Origin: Hassallia byssoidea VB512170
GTDB taxonomy: Bacteria; Cyanobacteriota; Cyanobacteriia; Cyanobacteriales; Nostocaceae
Direction of reading: 5' to 3'
Length of the DNA: 33,247 bases
Assembly (NCBI RefSeq): GCF_000817785.2
Contig: NZ_JTCM02000009.1
Coordinates: 1 to 33,247, forward strand
In this document: piece by piece, positions 1 to 9,344 of the stretch
Layout of the letters: every line of letters starts with the position of its first letter
Position numbering within the stretch: position 1 is the first letter of the stretch
Notes under the pieces: generated by a model
Databases searched by the model: none
What the model was told of the DNA's origin: nothing
The model's input: the letters and a program-made list of their open reading frames with translations, nothing else
Program-made: the position numbers and the translations under genes

Positions 1-99
1 GGCATTGTATCGGGATGCATTGGCATTGCATCGGGATGCATTGGCATTGCATCGGGATGCATTGGCATTGCATCGGGATGCATTGGCATTGCACTCTGA
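1..99. repeat. 21-bp tandem repeat, about 4.5 copies
   Basis: Four nearly identical 21-nt units run from 1 to 84, with a partial fifth to about 94. The first copy differs from the others by one base (T for C at position 8). Each unit contains the self-complementary TGCATCGGGATGCA. Because 21 is a multiple of three, every frame reads as a heptapeptide repeat. The + frame starting at base 1 gives GIASGCI units and stops at 97-99, so this could be the tail of a gene lying outside the window, or plain non-coding repeat DNA. The sequence alone cannot decide. Confidence 0.85.
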
Positions 100-221
100 T
101 TGTGAAATTTAATTTGCTACGAATTAATGAAATGCTGTACTTAGTTTGGGCACGCGCATTATAACTTGTTTTGGCAAGAATAAAGCTATAAAAGTGTAGG
201 CGATCGCGCTTTGATAAAGTT

Positions 222-314
222 AGGACTTACGCAAAAATAATAGCCAAAGCCTATTATCCCGTAGCGGTAATTCATGAATTACCGCTACTTACGACATCGG
301 ATTGCGTAAGTCCT
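222..314. mobile_element. MITE-like inverted-repeat element
   Basis: The 12-bp ends AGGACTTACGCA (222-233) and TGCGTAAGTCCT (303-314) are perfect inverted repeats. Between them lies a perfect 28-nt palindrome (261-288) built on GTAGCGGTAATTCA. The 93-bp element has no coding capacity. Short terminal inverted repeats plus an internal palindrome fit a non-autonomous MITE mobilised by a transposase elsewhere. No clean target-site duplication is visible. The rest of 1-421 shows nothing beyond the tandem repeat and one HIP1 site near 199. Confidence 0.6.
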
Positions 315-421
315 GAAAGTAAGGAACCAACCATACAATCGTTGCCACCAACTCATCACTCCCGGAAAAATTCCCAATTCCTTAGTGCTAGGCTACAGTT
401 AGCATTCTTCAAAAAGCAACT

Positions 422-997
422 ATGACTGCCCTAATCGTTAACTTACATCCTGTCATTGAGCTAACAGATGAGCAATTCTTCCAACTATGCCAGAATAATC
501 GAGATTTGCGCTTTGAGCGCACCGCTCTTGGAGAATTAATTATTATGCCGCCAACAGGCTGGGAAAGTGGGAATCGAAATATTAAACTATCAGCTCGCCT
601 AGAGCTATGGGCAGATGCTGATGGTACAGGATTGGCTTTTGACTCGTCAACAGGTTTTAAACTTCCTAATGGTGCAAACCGTTCTCCGGATGCATCCTGG
701 GTTAAACGATCGCGAATCGAAACTCTCAACCCAAATCCGGCACGATTTATGCCACTTGCGCCTGATTTTGCCGTAGAATTACGCTCTGCTAGTGATACTT
801 TACAGACGTTACGACAAAAAATGCAGGAGTATATTAACTGCGGTGTGCGTTTGGGTTGGCTTATCGACCCTCAAAACCAACGGGTAGAAATTTACCGTCC
901 AGGACAAGATGTGGAAATTTTGCAATCTCCTGCTAGCTTATCAGGTGAAGATGTTCTGCCGGGATTTGTATTGGATTTGACACAAATTTTAAGTTAG
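422..997 (+). CDS. Uma2 family endonuclease (DUF820)
   Basis: This 191-aa protein matches the Uma2/DUF820 family, a PD-(D/E)XK nuclease fold that is greatly expanded in cyanobacteria and whose biological role is mostly unknown. Visible hallmarks are the acidic residue in RSPDASWV (D90), the second acidic residue in FAVELRS (E119), and the following helix and strand ending in GVRLGWLIDPQ (141-151). Length is normal for the family (about 185-195 aa). The ATG at 422 is the first possible start and gives a typical N-terminus; no good Shine-Dalgarno is seen. It stands alone between the MITE-like element and the DUF2079 gene. It is the first of four Uma2 genes in the window. Family assignment is firm; nuclease activity is inferred. 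Confidence 0.9.
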   Translation: MTALIVNLHPVIELTDEQFFQLCQNNRDLRFERTALGELIIMPPTGWESGNRNIKLSARLELWADADGTGLAFDSSTGFKLPNGANRSPDASWVKRSRIETLNPNPARFMPLAPDFAVELRSASDTLQTLRQKMQEYINCGVRLGWLIDPQNQRVEIYRPGQDVEILQSPASLSGEDVLPGFVLDLTQILS

Positions 998-1109
998 GCA
1001 ATGTTTAACTAACAGACTCCGTGCCTTTACGATTATCGCAGCTGAAGTGAGGTATTCACGTTCTACAATAAATATTTCCCCCGTTTGCCAAAATCAGCGT
1101 GAGTGAGTG

Positions 1110-2934
<1,825 letters not shown>

Positions 2935-2976
2935 TTATATTTTTGGATATTTGTAAAGAATCGGGGAGTTTAATTG

Positions 2977-4164
2977 ATGAAGATATTAGTACTAAGTTGG
3001 GAGTTTCCACCTCGCATCGTCGGAGGAATTGCGCGTCATGTGGCAGAGTTGTACCCGGAAATAGTCAAGTTAGGGCATGAAGTCCACCTGATTACGGCGG
3101 AGTTTGGTCATGCACCGATGTATGAGATAGTCGATGGAGTGCATGTGCATCGCGTGCCGGTGGCTGGTGGTCACGACTTTTTCCACTGGATAGTAAACTT
3201 AAATGACAGCATGGGGGATCACGGCGGTAAGTTGATGCTGGAAGATGGTCCGTTTGATATTATCCATGCTCATGATTGGTTAGTGGGCGATGCTGCGATC
3301 GCTCTCAAGAATACCTTTAAAGTGCCGTTAATTGCTACAGTCCACGCGACCGAATTCGGACGCTATAACGGTATTCACACTGATACTCAACATTATATTA
3401 GTGGCAAAGAAAACCTACTTGCTTTTAACGCTTGGCGGATTATCGTTTGTACCGACTACATGCGGCGAGAAGTTGAACGAGCGCTTCACAGTCCTTGGGA
3501 TAAAATCGATGTTATCTACAACGGTATTAGACCAGAAAAGAAACAACACCATCAAGATTTTCATGCCCACGATTTTCGCCGTCAATTTGCCGAAGATGGT
3601 GAAAAAATCGTTTATTACGTCGGTCGCATGACTTATGAAAAAAACGTTTCCGGATTGCTAAATGCAGCACCAAAGATACTTGCAGAAATGGGTGGTTACG
3701 TCAAGTTTGTGATTATTGGTGGTGGCAATACCGACCATCTTAAACGTCAAGCTTGGGATTTGGGAATTGCCCACAAGTGCTATTTTACCGGCTTTATGTC
3801 CGATGAATACTTAGATAAATTTCAAACTATCGCTGACTGTGCCGTTTTTCCCAGTCTCTACGAACCCTTTGGTATTGTTGCCTTAGAAAGCTTTGCCTCT
3901 CGCGTTCCCGTAGTCGTTTCTGATACAGGCGGATTTCCGGAAGTAGTGCAACACACGAAAACAGGTATTGTGACCTGGGTTAACAATCCAGATTCTCTAG
4001 CTTGGGGAATATTAGAAGTGTTGAAAAATCCAGGTTATCGGCAATGGTTAGTTGATAATGCTTATGAGGATTTAGAAAGACGCTTTAGCTGGTCTAAAAT
4101 AGGCAAGCAAACAGAAGATGTATATCAGCGGACAGTCAAAGAGCGATCGCACGTTGTATGGTAA
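2977..4164 (+). CDS. Glycosyltransferase family 4/5-like, starch-synthase-like
   Basis: This 395-aa protein is a GT-B fold retaining glycosyltransferase. The N-terminus MKILVLSWEFPPRIVGG resembles the start of glycogen/starch synthases. The C-terminal donor domain carries GRMTYEKN (R217/K222) and the EX7E motif E296-PFGIVAL-E304. It would transfer a sugar from a nucleotide donor in the cytosol, possibly in alpha-glucan or exopolysaccharide synthesis; the acceptor cannot be read from sequence. A TTG at 2974 precedes the ATG at 2977. The ATG is preferred because GGGGAG lies 8 nt upstream. The stop codon TAA (4162-4164) is also the start of the first TAATGGG unit of the following repeat. Family is sure, substrate is not. 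Confidence 0.9.
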   Translation: MKILVLSWEFPPRIVGGIARHVAELYPEIVKLGHEVHLITAEFGHAPMYEIVDGVHVHRVPVAGGHDFFHWIVNLNDSMGDHGGKLMLEDGPFDIIHAHDWLVGDAAIALKNTFKVPLIATVHATEFGRYNGIHTDTQHYISGKENLLAFNAWRIIVCTDYMRREVERALHSPWDKIDVIYNGIRPEKKQHHQDFHAHDFRRQFAEDGEKIVYYVGRMTYEKNVSGLLNAAPKILAEMGGYVKFVIIGGGNTDHLKRQAWDLGIAHKCYFTGFMSDEYLDKFQTIADCAVFPSLYEPFGIVALESFASRVPVVVSDTGGFPEVVQHTKTGIVTWVNNPDSLAWGILEVLKNPGYRQWLVDNAYEDLERRFSWSKIGKQTEDVYQRTVKERSHVVW

Positions 4165-4350
4165 TGGGGAATGGGTAATGGGTAATGGGTAATGGGTAAT
4201 GGGTAATGGGTAATGGGTAATGGGTAATGGGTAATGGAATAAAAATTTTTCCCTTTCCCTTCTTGATATGTCCAATTCCCAATTCACTATTACCTATTAC
4301 CAATTACCCATTCCCAATTACCCATTCCCAATTCCCAATTCCCAATTCCT
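4162..4350. repeat. STRR block: TAATGGG heptamers with inverted CCCATTA arm
   Basis: About ten TAATGGG/GAATGGG heptamers run from 4162 to 4236. After a short AT-rich centre, CCCAATT/CCCATTA heptamers of opposite sense run from about 4271 to 4350. The two arms are complementary and could form a long imperfect stem. The first unit overlaps the glycosyltransferase stop codon, and the right arm ends a few nt before the probable TTG start of the next gene, so the whole spacer is repeat. Confidence 0.9.
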
Positions 4351-4355
4351 ATACA

Positions 4356-5336
4356 TTGTTTAAAATTGCGCTCAAGCTGGTTTGGATAATAGCGATCGCC
4401 TTAATATTGCCTGTTGAAGCGAAGGTAACGCCCAATTTAAAGGGCAACGCTGCCAATGTCAATCCTCCTTTGCAAGGTCCTGTCTTTGATTTGGGTGGAG
4501 GTGGTTCGGATGTGGATGAAGCTATCCAGTGGATGATTAACCGAGTCAGGGGATGTACTAATTGCACCACCAAGGTTGATGTAGTTGTCCTCCGCGCTTC
4601 TGGAGATGACAGCTACAATCAGCCAATTTATGATATGAAAGGCGTGGACTCGGTGCAGACTTTCGTCATTACCAACCGCAAAGACGCAAACAACGCTGAT
4701 ATTGTCAATAAAGTTAAAAATGCCGAAGTGATTTTCTTTGCAGGTGGCGACCAGTGCAAATACATTCGCAACTGGAAAAACACCAAGCTGGAAACTGCTG
4801 TAAAGTCTGTTTACGCAAGGAAAGGCGGTATTGGGGGAACTAGTGCGGGAGCGATGATTCAAAGTGATTTTGTTTACAACGCTTGTGCAAACAGAGTTGA
4901 AACTGAAGACGCACTCGCAGATCCTTATCGAGATGTAAACTTCACCTATAACTTTTTTTCCTGGGCAAATCTGAGGGGAACCATTGTAGACACGCACTTT
5001 GACAGACGCGAACGAATGGGTAGGATAATGGCTTTCATAGCCCGTCAAATCAAAGATGGTGTAGCTAAAAGTGCTTTGGGAATAGCAGTTAGCGAAGATA
5101 CATCGGTAGTTGTCGAGAAAAACGGCAAAGCGAAAGTTATGGGTAAAGGTCCAGCATACTTTATATTAGGCGATCGCACTCCTGAAGTCTGCGAAAAGCA
5201 AACTCCTCTAACCTACTCCAACTACAAAATCTGGAAAGTCCACAGCGGTGACACATTCAACTTGAAAAACAGACCAACAACAGGATATTATTTGAGGAGC
5301 GTCAAAAGAGGACGAATAAATTCAAATCCATATTAG
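4356..5336 (+). CDS. Cyanophycinase-like S51 family peptidase, probably exported
   Basis: The protein belongs to peptidase family S51 (cyanophycinase, which releases beta-Asp-Arg dipeptides from cyanophycin). Family motifs, numbered from the TTG at 4356, are FAGGDQCKY (GGDQ 130-133), the nucleophile elbow GGTSAGAM (Ser163) and DTHFDRRERMGR (from 212). Start choice is uncertain: the only in-frame ATG (4227) lies inside the repeat arm and would give a 43-residue Pro/Ile-rich extension read from repeat DNA. TTG at 4356 gives a 326-aa protein beginning with a clean signal-peptide-like helix (LFKIALKLVWIIAIALILPVEA, here about 22 residues). Intracellular CphB has no signal peptide, so this paralogue may act outside the cytosol or on another substrate. 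No cyanophycin synthetase is nearby. The gene is convergent with the desulfurase gene. Confidence 0.82.
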   Translation: MFKIALKLVWIIAIALILPVEAKVTPNLKGNAANVNPPLQGPVFDLGGGGSDVDEAIQWMINRVRGCTNCTTKVDVVVLRASGDDSYNQPIYDMKGVDSVQTFVITNRKDANNADIVNKVKNAEVIFFAGGDQCKYIRNWKNTKLETAVKSVYARKGGIGGTSAGAMIQSDFVYNACANRVETEDALADPYRDVNFTYNFFSWANLRGTIVDTHFDRRERMGRIMAFIARQIKDGVAKSALGIAVSEDTSVVVEKNGKAKVMGKGPAYFILGDRTPEVCEKQTPLTYSNYKIWKVHSGDTFNLKNRPTTGYYLRSVKRGRINSNPY

Positions 5337-5390
5337 ATTTGAGCACAAGCAGACAACGAAGACCAAAAAGTAACTTCTCTCTCTTCCTTC

Positions 5391-5426
5391 TCTCCTCTGC
5401 GTCCTCCGCGCCTCTGCGGTTCGTTT
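5391..5426. repeat. Dispersed repeat CTCTGCG...GCGGTTCGTT, copy 1
   Basis: This short GC-rich repeat has internal CTCTGCG/CCTCCGCG units and ends GCGGTTCGTT. A related copy lies at 8836-8873 (CTTGGCG units, same ending). It fills part of the spacer between the convergent cyanophycinase-like and cysteine desulfurase genes and ends on the first base of the desulfurase stop codon (5426-5428, minus strand). Confidence 0.6.
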
Positions 5427-6592
5427 CACACAAACGTCGCCTGCTGACGCAAACTTTGCACCGTAGAAATAAAATATTCCGCTACCTTGTCAATCTCCTC
5501 TTGCGTATTAAACCTGCCAATTCCAAACCGCACCGATGCATAAGCTAACTGTTCCGAATGTCCCAGCGCTGTGAGAACATGAGAAGGTGCAGTTGTAACT
5601 GAAGAACAAGCAGATCCAGAAGAAACAGCCATTACAGGTTGCAATCCTAGCAGCAAAGCAGCACCATCTACCCCTTCAACGCTGATATTTAAATTTCCCG
5701 CTAGTCGTTGGGTAGGATGTCCGTTGAGGTGAATTCCTGGCAATTGCGAAAGTTGTTCCCACAATCTTTCTCTTAATTGTGTCAAGCGATCGCATTCTAT
5801 CTTTTGTTCTTCCAAAGCGATTTCTACAGCTTTGCCAAATCCGACAATTTGTGGTGTATATAGTGTACCAGAACGCATTCCCCGTTCATGTCCGCCACCA
5901 TGTTGTTGCGCTGCGAGTTGTACTCTCGGATTGCGACGACGCACATATATAGCACCGATACCCTTGGGACCGTATACTTTGTGTGCAGTTAGCGACATCA
6001 AGTCAATTTTCATCGCTTGCACATCAAGGGGAATTTTGGCGATCGCTTGTGCTGCATCGGTGTGAAAAATAATTTCCTGACTGCGACATAATTCGCCAAT
6101 TTCTGCTAACGGTTGCAACACCCCAATTTCATTATTAGCAGCCATCACCGAAACTAAAATTGTATCAGGGCGTAAAGCTTTTTCTAACTGATTTAAATTA
6201 ATTATCCCGTCTTTTTCAACTGGCAGAATTGTCACTTCAAAACCAAGACTTTTTAGATAATTGCAAGGGTCAATAACTGCGCTATGTTCGGTTGCAACAG
6301 TAATAATATGTTGCCCTTTTTGATAATAAGCTTCAGCCACACCTTTAATCGCTAAATTATTCGCTTCTGTCGCACCACTGGTAAAGACAATTTCTTCCGG
6401 AGTAGCATTAATTGCTTCAGCTAAAATTGACCGCGTTTGTTTAACAGCCGCTTCTGCTTCCCAACCATAAACATGACTAATACTAGAGGGATTTCCAAAG
6501 TGTTGAGTGAAGTAAGGTAGCATTGCTGCTAGTACCCTTTCATCTACAGGAGTGGTAGCGTGACAATCGAGATATATAGGGCGATCGGACAT
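5426..6592 (-). CDS. Cysteine desulfurase (NifS/IscS type)
   Basis: This 388-aa PLP enzyme converts L-cysteine to alanine and leaves a persulfide on its active-site cysteine for Fe-S cluster or other sulfur-carrier assembly. Visible features are the N-terminal IYLDCHATTPVD, the His that stacks on PLP (TEHSAV, H103), the Schiff-base lysine in LTAHKVYGPKG (K205), RSGTLYTPQ (240-248), and the catalytic cysteine in SSGSACSS (C329). Length and motifs match the group I (IscS/NifS) class. The gene begins 5 nt after the stop of the nuclease-fold gene upstream, so the two are probably co-transcribed. No nitrogenase or isc/suf genes are near, so a housekeeping role is more likely than a nif-specific one. 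An Nfu-type scaffold is encoded about 16 kb away in this window. Confidence 0.95.
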   Translation of the reverse strand: MSDRPIYLDCHATTPVDERVLAAMLPYFTQHFGNPSSISHVYGWEAEAAVKQTRSILAEAINATPEEIVFTSGATEANNLAIKGVAEAYYQKGQHIITVATEHSAVIDPCNYLKSLGFEVTILPVEKDGIINLNQLEKALRPDTILVSVMAANNEIGVLQPLAEIGELCRSQEIIFHTDAAQAIAKIPLDVQAMKIDLMSLTAHKVYGPKGIGAIYVRRRNPRVQLAAQQHGGGHERGMRSGTLYTPQIVGFGKAVEIALEEQKIECDRLTQLRERLWEQLSQLPGIHLNGHPTQRLAGNLNISVEGVDGAALLLGLQPVMAVSSGSACSSVTTAPSHVLTALGHSEQLAYASVRFGIGRFNTQEEIDKVAEYFISTVQSLRQQATFV

Positions 6593-6597
6593 AATTA

Positions 6598-7248
6598 TTA
6601 AATCAAAATTTGACCAAGATTTTTTAATATACTAAGAACTTTATACAGTTCATTTTCTCGCTTCAACAGCGTCAATTCATCAGAGAAAGCATACTTTGGT
6701 ACATCTTGCTTAGTTAATTTAATAAAAATAAAATTACTGCCATTCATTACTAAACCAAAAGCAGGTTTTTCTGGGTTAGGATTAGCCAACATATAAGCTA
6801 GAACTTGGGGTATACCCATTATTAGAGAAAATCCAGCCCTTTTAGATTCGATAGTTAACAACCACAATTGTTGTTTTAGAACCAGCACATCAATGCGACC
6901 TCGTATAATTTCTTCCTCATCTTCTAAAGCAATTTGTATAGATTCTTCGGTTTCAATATCAAAAGGAAGACGATAAAATCCTGCTAAATCTAACAAGGGA
7001 GCTAGCACAACCAGTTTTACCAATTCTTCCAAAATAGGGCGGCGCTCAACTAAGCTAAGATAATTAGCTTTAACTCGGTCTAAAGCCTGCTTTTCTGACT
7101 CAGTAATTTCTGGTAAATTATCAAACCACTCTGTAAAAAAATCGTCGCTCTCAGCTAGCTGTAGACCAAATTTTTCTTTTAAGTCAATGATGTTAACGGT
7201 TTGTGCTTGGATAACTTGAACCATAGTTGATATACGAGCTTTATTCAT
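6598..7248 (-). CDS. HsdR-N-like PD-(D/E)XK nuclease-fold protein
   Basis: This 216-aa protein looks like the cyanobacterial proteins annotated as type I restriction R-subunit-like. The core GRIDVLVL (D120), followed by TIESKRA (E134, K136) and the helix around IPQVLAY (Q148), is the D...ExK...Q pattern of a PD-(D/E)XK nuclease of HsdR N-terminal type. There is no helicase/ATPase domain and no HsdM or HsdS gene nearby, so it is not a restriction system subunit in the usual sense. ATG at 7248 is used; ATG at 7224 (M9) is an alternative. It lies 5 nt upstream of the cysteine desulfurase and is divergent from the second Uma2 gene. Fold is likely; function is unknown. Confidence 0.75.
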   Translation of the reverse strand: MNKARISTMVQVIQAQTVNIIDLKEKFGLQLAESDDFFTEWFDNLPEITESEKQALDRVKANYLSLVERRPILEELVKLVVLAPLLDLAGFYRLPFDIETEESIQIALEDEEEIIRGRIDVLVLKQQLWLLTIESKRAGFSLIMGIPQVLAYMLANPNPEKPAFGLVMNGSNFIFIKLTKQDVPKYAFSDELTLLKRENELYKVLSILKNLGQILI

Positions 7249-7328
7249 TATTGTATAGTGTATATTACTTCTCTAGCACCCCAATTGCAACGACGCTAAA
7301 ATAGGCACAGAACAATCTTAAGATTTGC

Positions 7329-7883
7329 ATGACTCTCACCATCCAGGATTTAGAAAGACTGCAAGAAAAGCTCAAAGAAGACCATTGCGACTATCAACTA
7401 GAACTACAATCGGGAAACATTGTCGTTATGGGTCCATCAGATATTGAATCGAGTGAAATAAAGGCTGAGTTTATCAGACTGCTGGGTAACTGGGTTAAGC
7501 CGCGTAAACTAGGACGTATATTTGATTCTAGTGGTGGGTTTATTATGCCTAACACTGAATTACGCGCACCTGATGTTTCCTTTGTGTCAGCCCAAAGATT
7601 GAAACGCACAATCCGCGACTTTGCTCAACTAGTTCCAGATTTAGTAGTAGAAATTAAATCAAAAACAGACCGCATCCGTCCCTTGGAAGATAAAATTAAA
7701 CTATTTTTGCAATTAGGGGCGCGAGTTGGGATATTAATTAATCCAGATGAATTGACTTTAACAATTTATCGCTTAAATAGTGAGGGTGAAGTGTTGGCGG
7801 GTGAAGATAAGCTAACAATTCCAGAGTTATTTCCTGGTTGGGAAATTTCGATTTCTCAAATATGGCCCCCAGTATTTGAATGA
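7329..7883 (+). CDS. Uma2 family endonuclease (DUF820)
   Basis: This 184-aa Uma2-family protein has its first acidic residue in RAPDVSFVS (D82) and then PDLVVEIKSKTDR, which gives E108-x-K110, a complete D...ExK nuclease motif. The ending GARVGILINPDELTLTIYR and ELFPGWEISI are typical of the family. Start is the ATG at 7329, 80 bp from the divergent HsdR-N-like gene. It is only distantly similar to the first Uma2 copy, so these are old paralogues rather than a recent duplication. Nuclease activity is inferred from the motif only. Confidence 0.9.
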   Translation: MTLTIQDLERLQEKLKEDHCDYQLELQSGNIVVMGPSDIESSEIKAEFIRLLGNWVKPRKLGRIFDSSGGFIMPNTELRAPDVSFVSAQRLKRTIRDFAQLVPDLVVEIKSKTDRIRPLEDKIKLFLQLGARVGILINPDELTLTIYRLNSEGEVLAGEDKLTIPELFPGWEISISQIWPPVFE

Positions 7884-7979
7884 AAAAATTATCTCATATG
7901 GTTGAGGGCGATCGCCTGCATTCATCCGCCATAATTAGAATGAGTGTAATTACGACTTAAGTCGTCAAATACTTTACAA

Positions 7980-8831
7980 ATGACTAATAACATGCAGCGC
8001 GACTTCACCAACCGCGAAGAGTTGGTAGCTTACCTCCGCGAACAATTCCCAGACGCAGCACAACGAGATAATCATATCAGCGAAATTGTCGGCGGACGCA
8101 AAGCCGCCGAGAAAGTGTTGCAAAAAGTAGATTCTGCACGCTACGCAAAAACACGTAACTTTTTCACAGGTGCAGTAACGCGACTTTCGCCTTATATTCG
8201 TTATGGCGTTCTCAGTCTGCGAGAAATTCGAGATTATGTCGTTGAGCGCGTACAAAACCCAGACGAAACAACTAAACTAATTAACGAACTAGGCTGGCGC
8301 GACTACTGGCAGCGTTTATACGCCAAACTAGGCGATAATATCTGGCAAGACCAAGAAGAATATAAAACAGGCTATACCCCAAAAGACTACGCACCTGAAT
8401 TACCAGAAGACATCGCACAAGGCACCACAGACAGAGTTTGCATCGACAGCTTCAGCCGTGACTTACGAGAAACAGGCTACTTGCACAACCATGCACGCAT
8501 GTGGATGGCAGCTTATATTGTCCACTGGCGGCGTATTCGTTGGCAAACCGGCGCAAAGTGGTTTTTAGAGCATTTATTAGATGGCGATCCTGCGAGCAAT
8601 AATATGTCATGGCAATGGGTAGCCAGCACCTTTAGTCACAAAGCTTATTTTTTCAACCGCGAAAATTTAGAACGTTACACCGAAGGCATTTATTGCAAAA
8701 AATGTCCCCTTTACGGTCATTGTGACTTTGAAGGTAGTTATGAAGAAATAGAACAGAAGCTTTTTCCCAAAGCCGAATTTAACAAACAAGCTAACAGCCA
8801 AAGTTGGCAAAAAGGCAAAAAACGCCGTTAA
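7980..8831 (+). CDS. Stand-alone FAD-binding domain of a photolyase/cryptochrome
   Basis: This 283-aa protein is the helical FAD-binding half of the photolyase/cryptochrome family without the N-terminal antenna domain. Seen are TRLSPYIRYGVLS (67-79, FAD phosphate binding), DLRETGYLHNHARM (161-174) and DGDPASNNMSWQWVAST (201-217). W188 and W211 are spaced 23 apart, as are the E. coli photolyase electron-transfer tryptophans W359 and W382, and N207 matches Asn378. Four cysteines (C154, C239, C242, C248) resemble the spacing of the cluster ligands of Fe-S bacterial photolyases. The missing N-terminal domain is encoded by the next gene, 55 nt downstream. DNA repair or blue-light sensing are both possible. 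Family is firm; activity is open. Confidence 0.85.
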   Translation: MTNNMQRDFTNREELVAYLREQFPDAAQRDNHISEIVGGRKAAEKVLQKVDSARYAKTRNFFTGAVTRLSPYIRYGVLSLREIRDYVVERVQNPDETTKLINELGWRDYWQRLYAKLGDNIWQDQEEYKTGYTPKDYAPELPEDIAQGTTDRVCIDSFSRDLRETGYLHNHARMWMAAYIVHWRRIRWQTGAKWFLEHLLDGDPASNNMSWQWVASTFSHKAYFFNRENLERYTEGIYCKKCPLYGHCDFEGSYEEIEQKLFPKAEFNKQANSQSWQKGKKRR

Positions 8832-8835
8832 AAAT

Positions 8836-8873
8836 CTTGGCGTCCTTGGCGCCCTTGGCGGTTCGTTATCCAA
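8836..8873. repeat. Dispersed repeat CTTGGCG...GCGGTTCGTT, copy 2
   Basis: This is the counterpart of the 5391-5426 repeat, with three CTTGGCG-type units and the shared ending GCGGTTCGTT. It starts 5 nt after the stop codon of the FAD-domain gene (8829-8831) and fills most of the 55-nt spacer to the second photolyase-half gene, within one probable transcript. Confidence 0.6.
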
Positions 8874-8886
8874 AATCTAAAAACCA

Positions 8887-9303
8887 ATGACTAAACCAAT
8901 TATTTGGGTACATGGAGACTGCCTCAGTCCCCAAAACCCCGCACTACAACAATACCCCGACGCCCCCGCAATTTGGGTTTGGGATGATGCTTTAATTAAA
9001 GAATGGCAACTAAGCCTCAAACGCCTTACCTTTATTTACGAATGCTTATTAGAATTACCCGTTGTCATTCGTCGTGGTGATGTGGTGCAAGAAGTTTTAG
9101 CTTTTGCCAAAGAGAATAATACTAACTTAGTTGTCACAGCAGAAAGTGTTAGTCCGCGTTTTGATATGATATGTGACGAAATTGAAAAAAATGTGGACTT
9201 GGAAATTTTTGAAGTAGAACCATTTTTTGAATACGACGGCTATATCGACTTGAAGCGCTTCTCTCGTTATTGGAAAGTAGCTGAAAAATATGTTTTTGAT
9301 TAA
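8887..9303 (+). CDS. Stand-alone photolyase N-terminal (alpha/beta antenna) domain
   Basis: The 138-aa product aligns by eye with the N-terminal Rossmann-like domain of photolyases. PIIWVHGDCLSPQNPAL (4-20) stands where family members have WFRRDLR...DNPAL. RLTFIYECLLEL (46-57) and IRRGDVVQEVLAFAKENN (61-78) match the usual arrangement of an L-rich helix followed by a GD-containing turn and a helix. The end DLKRFSRYWK looks like the start of the interdomain linker. In normal photolyases this domain precedes the FAD domain in one chain; here it is a separate gene downstream of it. It would bind an antenna chromophore or only support the fold. The tract before it is repeat-derived. A complex between the two products is an inference. 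Confidence 0.75.
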   Translation: MTKPIIWVHGDCLSPQNPALQQYPDAPAIWVWDDALIKEWQLSLKRLTFIYECLLELPVVIRRGDVVQEVLAFAKENNTNLVVTAESVSPRFDMICDEIEKNVDLEIFEVEPFFEYDGYIDLKRFSRYWKVAEKYVFD

Positions 9304-9344
9304 ATAAAGATATATTATTGGGTAGATAGGCATTTGTGTAACCT

